A DNA stretch of 5,400 nucleotides from an uncultured Candidatus Udaeobacter sp. (GCA_955652245.1 CATPAV010000116.1:1-5400), one strand, 5' to 3'; numbered from the stretch's first letter, positions 1 to 5,359 are shown. Notes: generated by a model from the letters alone, not told the origin. Numbers and translations are program-made.

Positions 1-360
1 CGTCGATGTACGGATAAATCGGGGCGCTAAATTCAATTCGGCCAGCAAGCACTGCAGCAAATTCGTCGATGTTTCCGCCGCCGGGTCGAGTTCGATTTCA
101 TCGAGCTCAGAAATATGTCCGCGATGCGCAACAATAACGCTGTAAACAGGACCAGCAGATGAAATGGAGACATTATCGACGATTCGATAGATCGGGTTAC
201 GCAGAAATTCGAAGCTGGAGACGAGTGCTACATCGACCTCACCGCCTGCAAGCCGCTTGCAGAGCGCCGATGGATGATCGAAACCCACCTGACCCGACCA
301 CCCATGAATGAGCGGGCGGGCATTGAGATATTTGACGCAGCCGATGCGAAGGGATTTCAA
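1..360 (-). CDS. mqnA: MqnA, chorismate dehydratase (N-terminal part, runs off left edge)
   Basis: MqnA dehydrates chorismate to 3-enolpyruvylbenzoate, the first committed step of the futalosine route to menaquinone, in the cytoplasm. Reading the minus strand from 360 to 1 gives 120 uninterrupted residues with the family's N-terminal signature: RIGCVKYLNARPLIHG at residues 5-20, then HPSALCKRLAGGEVDVALVS (about 29-48), EFLRNPIYRI (51-60) and SAGPVYSV (68-75). These match the periplasmic-binding-protein-like fold of MqnA/MqnD. The C-terminal half lies outside the window. The frame has no ATG upstream of the conserved start. The most natural initiation codon is TTG at 360-358 (LKSLRIGCVKYL), with no recognisable Shine-Dalgarno. 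It follows mqnE on the same strand after an 84-base gap filled by a palindrome, so the two are probably cotranscribed. Identity is strong from the motifs plus the mqnE neighbour; the exact start is less sure. Confidence 0.9.
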   Translation of the reverse strand, partial: MKSLRIGCVKYLNARPLIHGWSGQVGFDHPSALCKRLAGGEVDVALVSSFEFLRNPIYRIVDNVSISSAGPVYSVIVAHRGHISELDEIELDPAAETSTNLLQCLLAELNLAPRFIRTST

Positions 361-371
361 AGTGGATAAAT

Positions 372-429
372 TTGTAGGGCGTTTCTGTGAACCCCGAAAG
401 CATTCGGGGCTGACACAGAAACCCTACAA
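372..429. repeat. Imperfect palindrome (REP/MITE-like hairpin) between mqnE and mqnA
   Basis: The two halves pair in three blocks. TTGTAGGG (372-379) pairs with CCCTACAA (422-429). TTTCTGTG (382-389) pairs with CACAGAAA (414-421). CCCCGAA (392-398) pairs with TTCGGGG (403-409). The loop is AGCA (399-402), with a two-base bulge at 380-381 and a small internal loop (390-391 against 410-413). That is 23 base pairs. It starts 12 bases upstream of the mqnA start codon and ends 15 bases past the mqnE stop. Its core, 390-406, recurs exactly in inverted orientation at 3604-3620, which suggests a dispersed repeat family. There is no T-run, so it is not a textbook terminator, although the hairpin could affect mRNA stability or mqnA translation. 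Confidence 0.8.
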
Positions 430-444
430 TTCGTGCCCCACCAT

Positions 445-1593
445 TTAGGCGCAGGCAAGCTCCGTTGGAGCTGGCGCCGTATGTCTCGCGGTCGCTGGAC
501 GCGGAGATATATGCCGATAAAAGCTGTCGCGCTGAACCGGTTCACGCCCGGCTTCCCGGATTGCATGTTCGAGGGCCGCGACGGTTTGCTGTTGCGGAGT
601 CGTCGCACCCGCCATGTGGAAAATTTTTTCCTCGATGATGGTGCCGTGCAAATCGTCTACGCCGTAACTGAGCGAGACCTGAGCGAGCGGCAATCCCATG
701 CTCACCCAATAAGCGGTAAGATGCTCGATGTTGTCCAGGTAAATGCGGGCAACCGCCAGATTGCGAAGCTGCTCAAACGCGGAAGCTGCTTTTATGTGCG
801 CAAGCACGGTGGTTTGCGGTTCGAAAGCAAAGGGAACGAACCCGGTAAACCCGCCGGTTTCATCCTGCAATTCGCGGAGTTGACGCAAATGATTGACCCG
901 CTGGGCCAGCGTTTCAATGTGTCCGTAGAGCATGGTGCACGTGCTGCGGCCGCCCATTCGATGCCACGTCCGATGGATATCGAGCCATTCCTCGGCAGTT
1001 TCTTTCCCGCGACAAATTTGGTCCCGCACAATGGGATCGAAAATTTCCGCGCCGCCCCCCGTGATTGAGCCGAGGCCGGTATCGCGCAAAAGCTTGAGCG
1101 TATCCGGGATTGGCATGTGAAAGATTCGCCGCGCGAGGTGACGCACTTCGATGGCGGTGAATGCCTTGATGTGGAGATCGGGATCGAGCGCGCGCAGGCC
1201 GCGCAGGAGGTTCAAATACCAATCCTTCTTCAGCGTTGGATGCAAACCACCGACCATGTGTACTTCGGTTATTCCAAGAGGGAGCGCGTCCGCGACTGCT
1301 CTGATGATCTCGTCACTCGCATATTCAAAGGCATGGGCGTCGCGTTTCTTGGCGGCAAAGGCGCAGAACTGGCAGGAGAGTACACAGATGTTCGAATAAT
1401 TGATGTACCGGTTGTGGATATAGCTGGCGTAGTTTCCATTTTTTCGCTCCCGCACGACATTGGCAATGATCCCAAGCGCGTTAAGATCATTCGAGCGATA
1501 CAGCTTGAGAGCCTCGGCCTCTGAAATTCGCTGATTCGCCTCCACTTTTTCGGCGATCGGCCCGAGTTCTTTTGGAATAAGCAGGTAATTCAT
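445..1593 (-). CDS. mqnE: MqnE, aminofutalosine synthase (radical SAM)
   Basis: MqnE couples the adenosyl radical of S-adenosylmethionine to 3-enolpyruvylbenzoate, the MqnA product, giving aminofutalosine, the second step of futalosine-dependent menaquinone synthesis. The 382-residue protein is full length. The radical SAM [4Fe-4S] motif CX3CX2C is CVLSCQFC, with cysteines at 70, 74 and 77. HMVGGLHP (112-119), GGGAEIF (179-185), LYGHIET (222-228) and LRELQDETGGF (239-249) separate it from the related cyclase MqnC. GVDDLHGTIIEEKI (311-324) and a C-terminal EPVQRDSFY (351-359) are also family-like. The last roughly 20 residues are Pro/Ala-rich and probably unconserved. The start is ATG at 1593, which gives the expected N-terminus; only a weak ACGGG lies upstream. 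It sits directly upstream of mqnA on the same strand and diverges from the sigma-factor gene. In place of the FHPEN-type stretch I remember for this family it has FEPQTT (257-262), which I cannot verify as unusual. Confidence 0.96.
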   Translation of the reverse strand: MNYLLIPKELGPIAEKVEANQRISEAEALKLYRSNDLNALGIIANVVRERKNGNYASYIHNRYINYSNICVLSCQFCAFAAKKRDAHAFEYASDEIIRAVADALPLGITEVHMVGGLHPTLKKDWYLNLLRGLRALDPDLHIKAFTAIEVRHLARRIFHMPIPDTLKLLRDTGLGSITGGGAEIFDPIVRDQICRGKETAEEWLDIHRTWHRMGGRSTCTMLYGHIETLAQRVNHLRQLRELQDETGGFTGFVPFAFEPQTTVLAHIKAASAFEQLRNLAVARIYLDNIEHLTAYWVSMGLPLAQVSLSYGVDDLHGTIIEEKIFHMAGATTPQQQTVAALEHAIREAGREPVQRDSFYRHISPRPATARHTAPAPTELACA

Positions 1594-1745
1594 CCCGTGC
1601 CAGGGTCAAAGCCTGGCGCGACCAAGCATGCACAGAGCGCTTCCCCCTTGCAACAAAAACCATGGCGACGAATGTAAAAGGGCAGATTTTTGTCGGTTGC
1701 CAGATTCTTAGCAAATTCCCCCCGATGCAAACGTCTAAGTGATCG
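1594..1745. other. Divergent intergenic region between mqnE and the sigma-factor gene
   Basis: This 152-base spacer must hold the promoters for both mqnE (leftward) and the ECF sigma gene (rightward). I looked for -35/-10 pairs and for an ECF-type GGAAC-N16-GTC autoregulation motif and found none convincing. Isolated TTGCAA (1648-1653) and TTGCCA (1697-1702) boxes lack good -10 partners at proper spacing. The only clear structure is the small hairpin at 1599-1617. Confidence 0.5.
1599..1617 (-). promoter_or_regulatory. Short hairpin in the mqnE leader
   Basis: GCCAGG (1599-1604) and CCTGGC (1612-1617) can form a six-base-pair stem with a seven-base loop. On the mqnE transcript it ends five bases before the ATG at 1593, so it would lie where a ribosome binds and might modulate translation. 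A stem this short can occur by chance, and no regulator is implied. Confidence 0.3.
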
Positions 1746-2348
1746 ATGTCTGGCAACGATCCAGGAAATCCAGGGAGATCGGATGAGGACGCTGAGGACG
1801 TGCGGCTCATGAAGTTGGTGAGCCATGGCGATACCAGCGCGTTTGAGACACTTGTAGAACGGCACCAAAGCCTCGTGGGCGGCACGGTGGCGCACATGCT
1901 CGGCAGCAACTCGGATGTTGAAGACATCGCGCAGCAAGTCTTTATCCGCGTCTGGAAAAGCGCCCGACGATATGTTCCGCGTGCGAAATTCACGACCTGG
2001 CTGCTGAAGATTACACGCAATCTCGTGTTCAATGAATTGCGCCGTTCCAAGCGTCACGCGCATGTGCCGCTCCAAACCAATCCCGGCGCGGAGGAATTTC
2101 CGGTCAAGGATGAAGTTAACCCGGCTCCAGACGCATCACTTCTGGAAACTGAACTCCAGCAAGCGATCGACGACGCGATCGCCCAACTCCCGGAGAGCCA
2201 GCGCATGGCCCTGATTCTGCGACGCTATGAGCAGCTTAGCTACGAGGAAATCTCTGAAGTCCTTGATCTCTCCGTGCCCGCGGTCAAAAGCGTTCTCTTT
2301 CGCGCGCGAACGGAGCTGCGCTCGCGCTTAAGCAGATATCTCGGGTAG
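1746..2348 (+). CDS. ECF-type RNA polymerase sigma factor (sigma-70 family)
   Basis: This 200-residue protein is an extracytoplasmic-function sigma factor that would direct RNA polymerase core to a dedicated promoter set. Region sigma2 spans about residues 27-100: GDTSAFETLVERH (28-40), then DVEDIAQQVFIRVWK (57-71) and FTTWLLKITRNLVFNELRR (82-100), covering the core-binding and -10-recognition helices. A variable linker (101-135) leads to sigma4 (about 138-195). There LPESQRMALILRRYEQLSYE (148-167) precedes the helix-turn-helix EISEVLDLSVPAVKSVLFRAR, which contacts the -35 element. There is no sigma3 or sigma1.1 domain, as expected for ECF proteins. The start at ATG 1746 fits the family; an internal ATG at 1809 would still keep sigma2. 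No Shine-Dalgarno is evident. No anti-sigma gene follows, since the next gene is convergent, so how its activity is controlled is not visible here. Confidence 0.95.
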   Translation: MSGNDPGNPGRSDEDAEDVRLMKLVSHGDTSAFETLVERHQSLVGGTVAHMLGSNSDVEDIAQQVFIRVWKSARRYVPRAKFTTWLLKITRNLVFNELRRSKRHAHVPLQTNPGAEEFPVKDEVNPAPDASLLETELQQAIDDAIAQLPESQRMALILRRYEQLSYEEISEVLDLSVPAVKSVLFRARTELRSRLSRYLG

Positions 2349-2377
2349 ACGCGATTTCACGATTGACGATCTCGTCC

Positions 2378-2803
2378 TCAGCCTCGCTCGTCCGGGTCAA
2401 TCACTCGTCCGCGGACGCGCCGAATTTGCGTGTGATGGGTGAGCACGTGGACGCGCCCGTCGCTCCCGCGAAAGAACGCGCTCAATATCCAACTAACGAT
2501 GCTGATAACAATCGCGCCCCAGAACGCGCTGGCAAAAGTATCAACGTGAAAACCAATTACGATGCTCGGCACAATGAGCAGCATCAGGCCATTCACGACG
2601 AGAATGAATAAGCCCAACGTCAGCAGAATTAATGGCGCGCTGAGGATTAACAGAATTGGGCGAAGAAACGCATTGAGAATCCCAAGCAAAAGCGCGGCGC
2701 CGATCAGGGAGGCGACGCTATCGTAACGGATTCCGTGGATGATCGATGAGGCGGCCATGACCGCAACCGTCGTAATGGCCCAGCGGAAAACGAAGTGTCT
2801 CAT
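2378..2803 (-). CDS. YvlD / phage-holin-4 family membrane protein
   Basis: This small integral membrane protein of 141 residues has four hydrophobic segments at about 4-22, 30-46, 50-80 and 92-112, and a charged Arg-rich tail (112-141). The central pattern AALLLGILNAFLRPILLIL (36-54) followed by PLILLTLGLFILVVNGLML (57-75) is characteristic of the Pfam phage_holin_4_2 (YvlD-like) family. Despite the name, these proteins are common in chromosomes outside prophages, and their function is poorly known (membrane or envelope stress has been suggested for relatives). The start is ATG at 2803. It converges on the sigma-factor gene with only 29 bases between stop codons. No lysis genes or phage genes are nearby, so a prophage role is unlikely. 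The family call is confident; the biochemical role is unknown. Confidence 0.88.
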   Translation of the reverse strand: MRHFVFRWAITTVAVMAASSIIHGIRYDSVASLIGAALLLGILNAFLRPILLILSAPLILLTLGLFILVVNGLMLLIVPSIVIGFHVDTFASAFWGAIVISIVSWILSAFFRGSDGRVHVLTHHTQIRRVRGRVIDPDERG

Positions 2804-2986
2804 GCGAAGAAGTTACTGCGATTTTCCGTCGTACCAAATGCGGCCGAGAAACAGCTTGCGAATCGTCTGATGCGCAGTAAACGAATTGAAATCATCAACA
2901 CCACTCAATCTGTGTCGAAAAAGAACAAAATTGTCCAAGCCGAAATTGGAGGAGGACCGCCGGAGGCCGGCGTATCGACCTCCCAA

Positions 2987-3256
2987 ATGAAAATCAAAAA
3001 AACGCCGGCGCCGGCCCGGACATCGACAATTCGAAAAAGCGCCGAAGCCGCTCGCAAGAAGACTGCGACTGCGCGAAAACCAAACGTCTCTATGCCTCCT
3101 AAAGCAGGCCAAACGGCGGAGCCGTCGGACGAAGAAATTCGCATGCGCGCCTACTTTATTTCGGAACGGCGGCGCCGATTCGCCCTGCCAGGCGACGCCG
3201 ATTCGGATTGGCTCGAAGCCAAGCGACAGCTCCTCTCCGAATTTGGCCCGCGATGA
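2987..3256 (+). CDS. DUF2934 domain protein with basic Lys/Ala-rich N-terminus
   Basis: From ATG 2987 the protein is 89 residues. Residues 1-36 are low-complexity and basic (KIKKTPAPAR, KSAEAARKKTATARKP), resembling the tails of histone H1-like or other nucleic-acid-binding proteins. Residues 48-87 match DUF2934: EEIRMRAYFISERRRR (49-64), then the spacing to DADSDWLEAKRQLL (70-83), the usual 'RAY-x-ER ... DW-x-A-x-x-L' pattern. The function of DUF2934 is not established. The frame stays open further upstream, to ATG 2870 and GTG 2795. However, 2795 overlaps the start of the divergent membrane-protein gene, and residues encoded by 2870-2986 look unlike a family member, so I prefer 2987. No start has a good ribosome site. 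It may be cotranscribed with the small gene that begins 50 bases after its stop. Confidence 0.75.
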   Translation: MKIKKTPAPARTSTIRKSAEAARKKTATARKPNVSMPPKAGQTAEPSDEEIRMRAYFISERRRRFALPGDADSDWLEAKRQLLSEFGPR

Positions 3257-3305
3257 TCTAGAGGCGGCCGTGTCGCCTTCAAATTCTGCTCAACCGTTTG
3301 AACTA

Positions 3306-3578
3306 ATGAATAACGCGACTCCGAAAGCCTTCGCGAGCCCCGATCATTTCGCACTTGTTGATCTTAGAGAAGCTTTGCGGGAACGCCTCGCCATCATTTG
3401 TGATGAAAAAAGCCGCCGCGATGAAGAAGCGCATATCGCACGGCTTCGCGTGATCTCGGAAAAAATCGACACGTTGCAATTGGCACTGCCACGCCCCGTC
3501 GATCCGCGACTGGCGCACTATCTCCAGCGCCGCAGCTACGACAAAGCGCTCGAATTTCTCGAAGGTAGGGGCAATTGA
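3306..3578 (+). CDS. Small hypothetical protein, charged and helical
   Basis: This is a 90-residue protein with no domain I can name. It is strongly charged and predicted helical: DLREALRERLAIICDEKSRR (19-38) and DEEAHIARLRVISEKIDTLQ (39-58) form an amphipathic, possibly coiled-coil stretch. A Pro-rich turn (LPRPVDPRL) follows, then HYLQRRSYDKALEFLEGRGN (71-90). It contains a single cysteine and no signal peptide or membrane segment, so it is probably cytoplasmic. I chose ATG 3306. The frame extends back to a TTG at 3243 that would overlap the preceding gene, but that extension lacks any protein-like pattern. Clean codon structure and position after the DUF2934 gene support it as real. I have an impression that similar proteins are frequent in soil Verrucomicrobiota, but I cannot check this here. 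Confidence 0.7.
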   Translation: MNNATPKAFASPDHFALVDLREALRERLAIICDEKSRRDEEAHIARLRVISEKIDTLQLALPRPVDPRLAHYLQRRSYDKALEFLEGRGN

Positions 3579-3650
3579 CGCCGCCGGGTAGCCTGCTTGC
3601 TCGCGAATGCTTTCGGGGTTAGCTACATCGCGTGGCTAGGTGGATGCACT
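3579..3650. repeat. Convergent spacer with a second copy of the palindrome core
   Basis: This 72-base spacer separates two converging genes. Bases 3604-3620 (CGAATGCTTTCGGGGTT) equal the reverse complement of 390-406 inside the mqnE-mqnA palindrome, a 17-base exact match. Around it GTAGC (3588-3592) can pair with GCTAC (3622-3626), or TAGCC (3589-3593) with GGCTA (3634-3638), giving a weak stem. The outer arms differ from those at 372-429, so it is either a diverged copy or a different family member sharing a core. No T-run follows, so a terminator role is unsupported. Confidence 0.55.
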
Positions 3651-4292
3651 TTAACGCCAAACAGCGTCGACGGAGTTGAAAAGAGCGTGGACTATTATTG
3701 CTGGCAGAAGGCTGCCGCTGCGTCGTCTCAATTCGCCCGCGACGAGCCCAAGTATGATCGCGCCAAGCGCCACAACTGCGCCCGCCTCCAAATGGATGAC
3801 GCCGAACAGAACGGCCGTGAACACAGTGGCAGCCGAGAGCGAGCCACCGAACAAAGGGAAAGTAACCATCCGCCGCCGCTCCAGCATGGATTGGATTAAA
3901 CCGCGAAAAATAATCTCTTCCTGGATGGAAGCACCGATAAGGAAATAGAGCCCGATCATCCAAGGCGCAAAGCCCGAGACATCAAACGGGGATCTGGACG
4001 GGAATAAATGACTCAGAGAAGTTACCGCGAGTCCGAGGATAAGCCCGAAGACGATCGCGATCGCCACGTATCGTGAATTTGGAATGCGGAACCCGAACTC
4101 TGCAATACCCGCCGGCGATCGCGCTAGTAAGAACACTAGGATTAACGCGACCAAAAAAGTGACCGCGATGATCAGAGGTATTGCTATCTCAATGCGCGGG
4201 CGAACAAGCGCTGTTGTCATGAATGCAGGAACATAGACGGTCACAAACAGCCCAATACCGACGCCTAGCGCTTTGAGCTTAGGGAACTTCAT
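3651..4292 (-). CDS. CPBP (Abi) family intramembrane glutamic endopeptidase
   Basis: This is a 213-residue multi-spanning membrane protein of the CPBP/CAAX-protease (Abi, PF02517) family, glutamate-dependent proteases related to eukaryotic Rce1 and bacterial MroQ/PrsW-type enzymes. The three diagnostic motifs are present: EEIIFRG with the Glu pair at 125-126 and Arg at 130 (EExxxR), FGVIH with Phe 163 and His 167 (FxxxH), and HALFN with His 202 and Asn 206 (HxxxN). Hydrophobic segments lie at about 9-29, 34-57, 75-93, 110-124, 155-168, 171-188 and 195-208. All predicted catalytic residues are intact, so it is probably active. The start at ATG 4292 (MKFPKLKALGVG) puts the first helix near the N-terminus. 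The frame is open to GTG 4418, but that extension is Cys/His-rich and not family-like. The substrate cannot be inferred; roles in the family range from prenyl-protein processing to bacteriocin self-immunity. Confidence 0.92.
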   Translation of the reverse strand: MKFPKLKALGVGIGLFVTVYVPAFMTTALVRPRIEIAIPLIIAVTFLVALILVFLLARSPAGIAEFGFRIPNSRYVAIAIVFGLILGLAVTSLSHLFPSRSPFDVSGFAPWMIGLYFLIGASIQEEIIFRGLIQSMLERRRMVTFPLFGGSLSAATVFTAVLFGVIHLEAGAVVALGAIILGLVAGELRRRSGSLLPAIIVHALFNSVDAVWR

Positions 4293-4569
4293 TGGTTCAG
4301 CCCGAGGGGCTAAATGCATCCATCTAACGAGAATGGAGCCGCAGGGATGCGAGCGACATAGATGGGCAAGCCGATAGGCCGAGTAAGCGGGAGCGCACGA
4401 GTCAATAAGACCAGCCACCGCTGGCGAGGGCCGCCGTGGCTTGCAATGGATGTGTTTTCATAAAGTGAAGCCAGGCTGTACGCCGGTCAGCGGTTGGCTG
4501 GATCGAACGGTTAGGCCTTTTCTAATTTGGCTGGCTTTTGAAGGGCTCTTCGTGATTCGGCTGTTCTAG
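4293..4569. other. Non-coding spacer with several inverted repeats
   Basis: This 277-base gap lies between two minus-strand genes, and I see no convincing gene or tRNA in either strand. It is rich in short complementary segments. CCAGCCACCGCTG (4411-4423) is the complement, with one extra base, of CAGCGGTTGGCTGG (4488-4501). CCATCTA (4320-4326) pairs with TAGATGG (4359-4365). GCATCC (4316-4321) pairs with GGATGC (4345-4350). AGCCC/GGGCT flank a three-base loop just before the CPBP start. A promoter for the CPBP gene should be here, but no clear -35/-10 pair was found. Confidence 0.5.
4411..4501. repeat. Inverted repeat pair (13/14-base arms)
   Basis: The left arm CCAGCCACCGCTG (4411-4423) and right arm CAGCGGTTGGCTGG (4488-4501) are complementary apart from a single one-base insertion. 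They are separated by 64 bases. They could form a long stem-loop in RNA from the minus strand between the two membrane-protein genes, or be the remains of a repeat. Nothing in the loop is recognisable. Confidence 0.5.
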
Positions 4570-5283
4570 TCACAACTGATGTGCCATCCAGCCCGCATAG
4601 ATGAATGCGGGCACCAAATTCAAGACCGGCAAGAGGCAAAATAAAATCATGCTCGTCACGCTCGCAAATCGCGACATTACCACACTCGAGGGCATGAACG
4701 CTACCAATACAGCGCCAATGCCGATGACGGAATACTTTACGGCGACTCCAGCGAGCACGAAGCCACAGCCTAACCAAAAGGTCGGCACCAAGATTGTATC
4801 TGTTATGCCCAGGAAGTGGGCTATCACGGCGACCGACAGAGGGTAAATCAGCATCTCTCCGAGGACTGGGATCCGTGCCACTATGATAATCGTGAACAGC
4901 AACGCTCCAACGATTTTCAAAAAGAGGACGGTGTCATGGAACGGCAGTGTCCATGGAAGTGCCCAATTCGCATGTGTTCCAGTTCCGAGCATGAGCGGGA
5001 GAAGCGTCAAAATCGCAAAGTAGCCGCCGAGGAATTCCGCTAGCGCGATTACGAGCAACCCTTTGAATCCTCCCGCAAAATGCCCTTTGTAGGCACGATC
5101 CTTGAGCTTATCGAATCCGCTAATGCCGACGCTGATCAACACAAAATTACCGTCCTTTAGCCGCATGAGCTGGAAAGAACCTCCATCTTGCGAATGGGGC
5201 GCCTCTGTCCACATGCCCGTATTGCTAATACGGAACTCGTCCGAGCTTGTGTATGCGAGCGCTCGTGCGGAGCGGAATAGCAC
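4570..5283 (-). CDS. Unrecognised multi-spanning membrane protein (5' end probably frameshifted)
   Basis: I do not recognise the family. The frame encodes 237 residues from a GTG at 5283. About 65 N-terminal residues are soluble (TSSDEFRISNTGMW, DGGSFQLMRLKDGNFVL). Roughly six hydrophobic segments follow, at about 75-97, 118-137, 143-160, 163-182, 184-203 and 211-232. This suggests an extracytoplasmic N-terminal domain followed by a membrane bundle. The GTG is a poor start: codons just upstream in the same frame encode another hydrophobic helix (NIALVVLATGILVAS...), yet that frame has no start codon before a TGA at 5358-5356. An ATG at 5359 with a GAGGG ribosome-site candidate lies in another frame, one base off. 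The gene is therefore probably interrupted by one extra base near 5344, or that base is a sequencing error. It lies upstream of the CPBP gene on the same strand but 277 bases away. Confidence 0.7.
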   Translation of the reverse strand: MLFRSARALAYTSSDEFRISNTGMWTEAPHSQDGGSFQLMRLKDGNFVLISVGISGFDKLKDRAYKGHFAGGFKGLLVIALAEFLGGYFAILTLLPLMLGTGTHANWALPWTLPFHDTVLFLKIVGALLFTIIIVARIPVLGEMLIYPLSVAVIAHFLGITDTILVPTFWLGCGFVLAGVAVKYSVIGIGAVLVAFMPSSVVMSRFASVTSMILFCLLPVLNLVPAFIYAGWMAHQL

Positions 5284-5359
5284 TAGAAGAAATGGGCTCG
5301 CAACCAGGATGCCTGTCGCGAGTACAACAAGCGCGATGTTCTTCGAGAAATTTCGTCAT
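5284..5359 (-). other. Displaced N-terminal coding segment of the membrane protein (apparent one-base frameshift)
   Basis: On the minus strand ATG (5359-5357) follows GAGGG (5371-5367) by seven bases and reads MTKFL. Dropping the single G at 5344 joins this to KNIALVVLATGILVAS, a typical signal-anchor or first membrane helix continuous with the frame of the downstream gene. Without the deletion the ATG frame becomes Cys/Arg-rich (EEHRACCTRDRHPGC) and stops after about 44 codons, near 5225. The intact protein would be about 262 residues. Whether this is a mutation, a consensus error or a different start cannot be decided from one sequence. Confidence 0.55.

Noticed and set aside
372..429. Rho-independent terminator after mqnE.
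   Set aside because: The stem is long and interrupted and has no T-run on either strand, and the next gene is a pathway partner in the same direction.
433..1068. Long plus-strand open frame of 211 codons across the mqnE region, plus others at 932-1120 and 1117-1524.
   Set aside because: They are antisense shadows of the clearly identified mqnE, and their translations show no domain pattern.
1487..2075. Two minus-strand open frames (1487-2050 and 1590-2075) crossing the intergenic region and the sigma gene.
   Set aside because: They lie opposite the well-supported ECF sigma factor and have no recognisable motifs.
2378..2803. Phage holin, implying a prophage.
   Set aside because: The family name is historical; no endolysin, tail, integrase or other phage gene is nearby, and chromosomal YvlD-like proteins are common.
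2795..2986. N-terminal extension of the DUF2934 protein from GTG 2795 or ATG 2870.
   Set aside because: The first overlaps the divergent gene's start codon, and the added residues do not look like the basic tail that precedes the domain in this family. It remains possible.
3004..3015. Perfect 12-base palindrome GCCGGCGCCGGC.
   Set aside because: It lies inside the Pro/Ala-rich coding region and is readily explained by GC-rich codons for that stretch.
4293..4418. 42-residue N-terminal extension of the CPBP protein from GTG 4418.
   Set aside because: The segment is Cys/His/Arg-rich, precedes the natural first membrane helix, and overlaps repeat-rich DNA. ATG 4292 gives a normal family length.
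4322..4517. Integron attC-like ends on the minus strand: GCCTAAC (4517-4511) and GTTAGAT (4328-4322), with an inverted repeat between and the CPBP start 30 bases beyond.
   Set aside because: Both ends fit the loose seven-base consensus, but they do not pair well with each other. The span of 196 bases is longer than usual, the internal stem is off-centre, and no matching site follows the CPBP gene.
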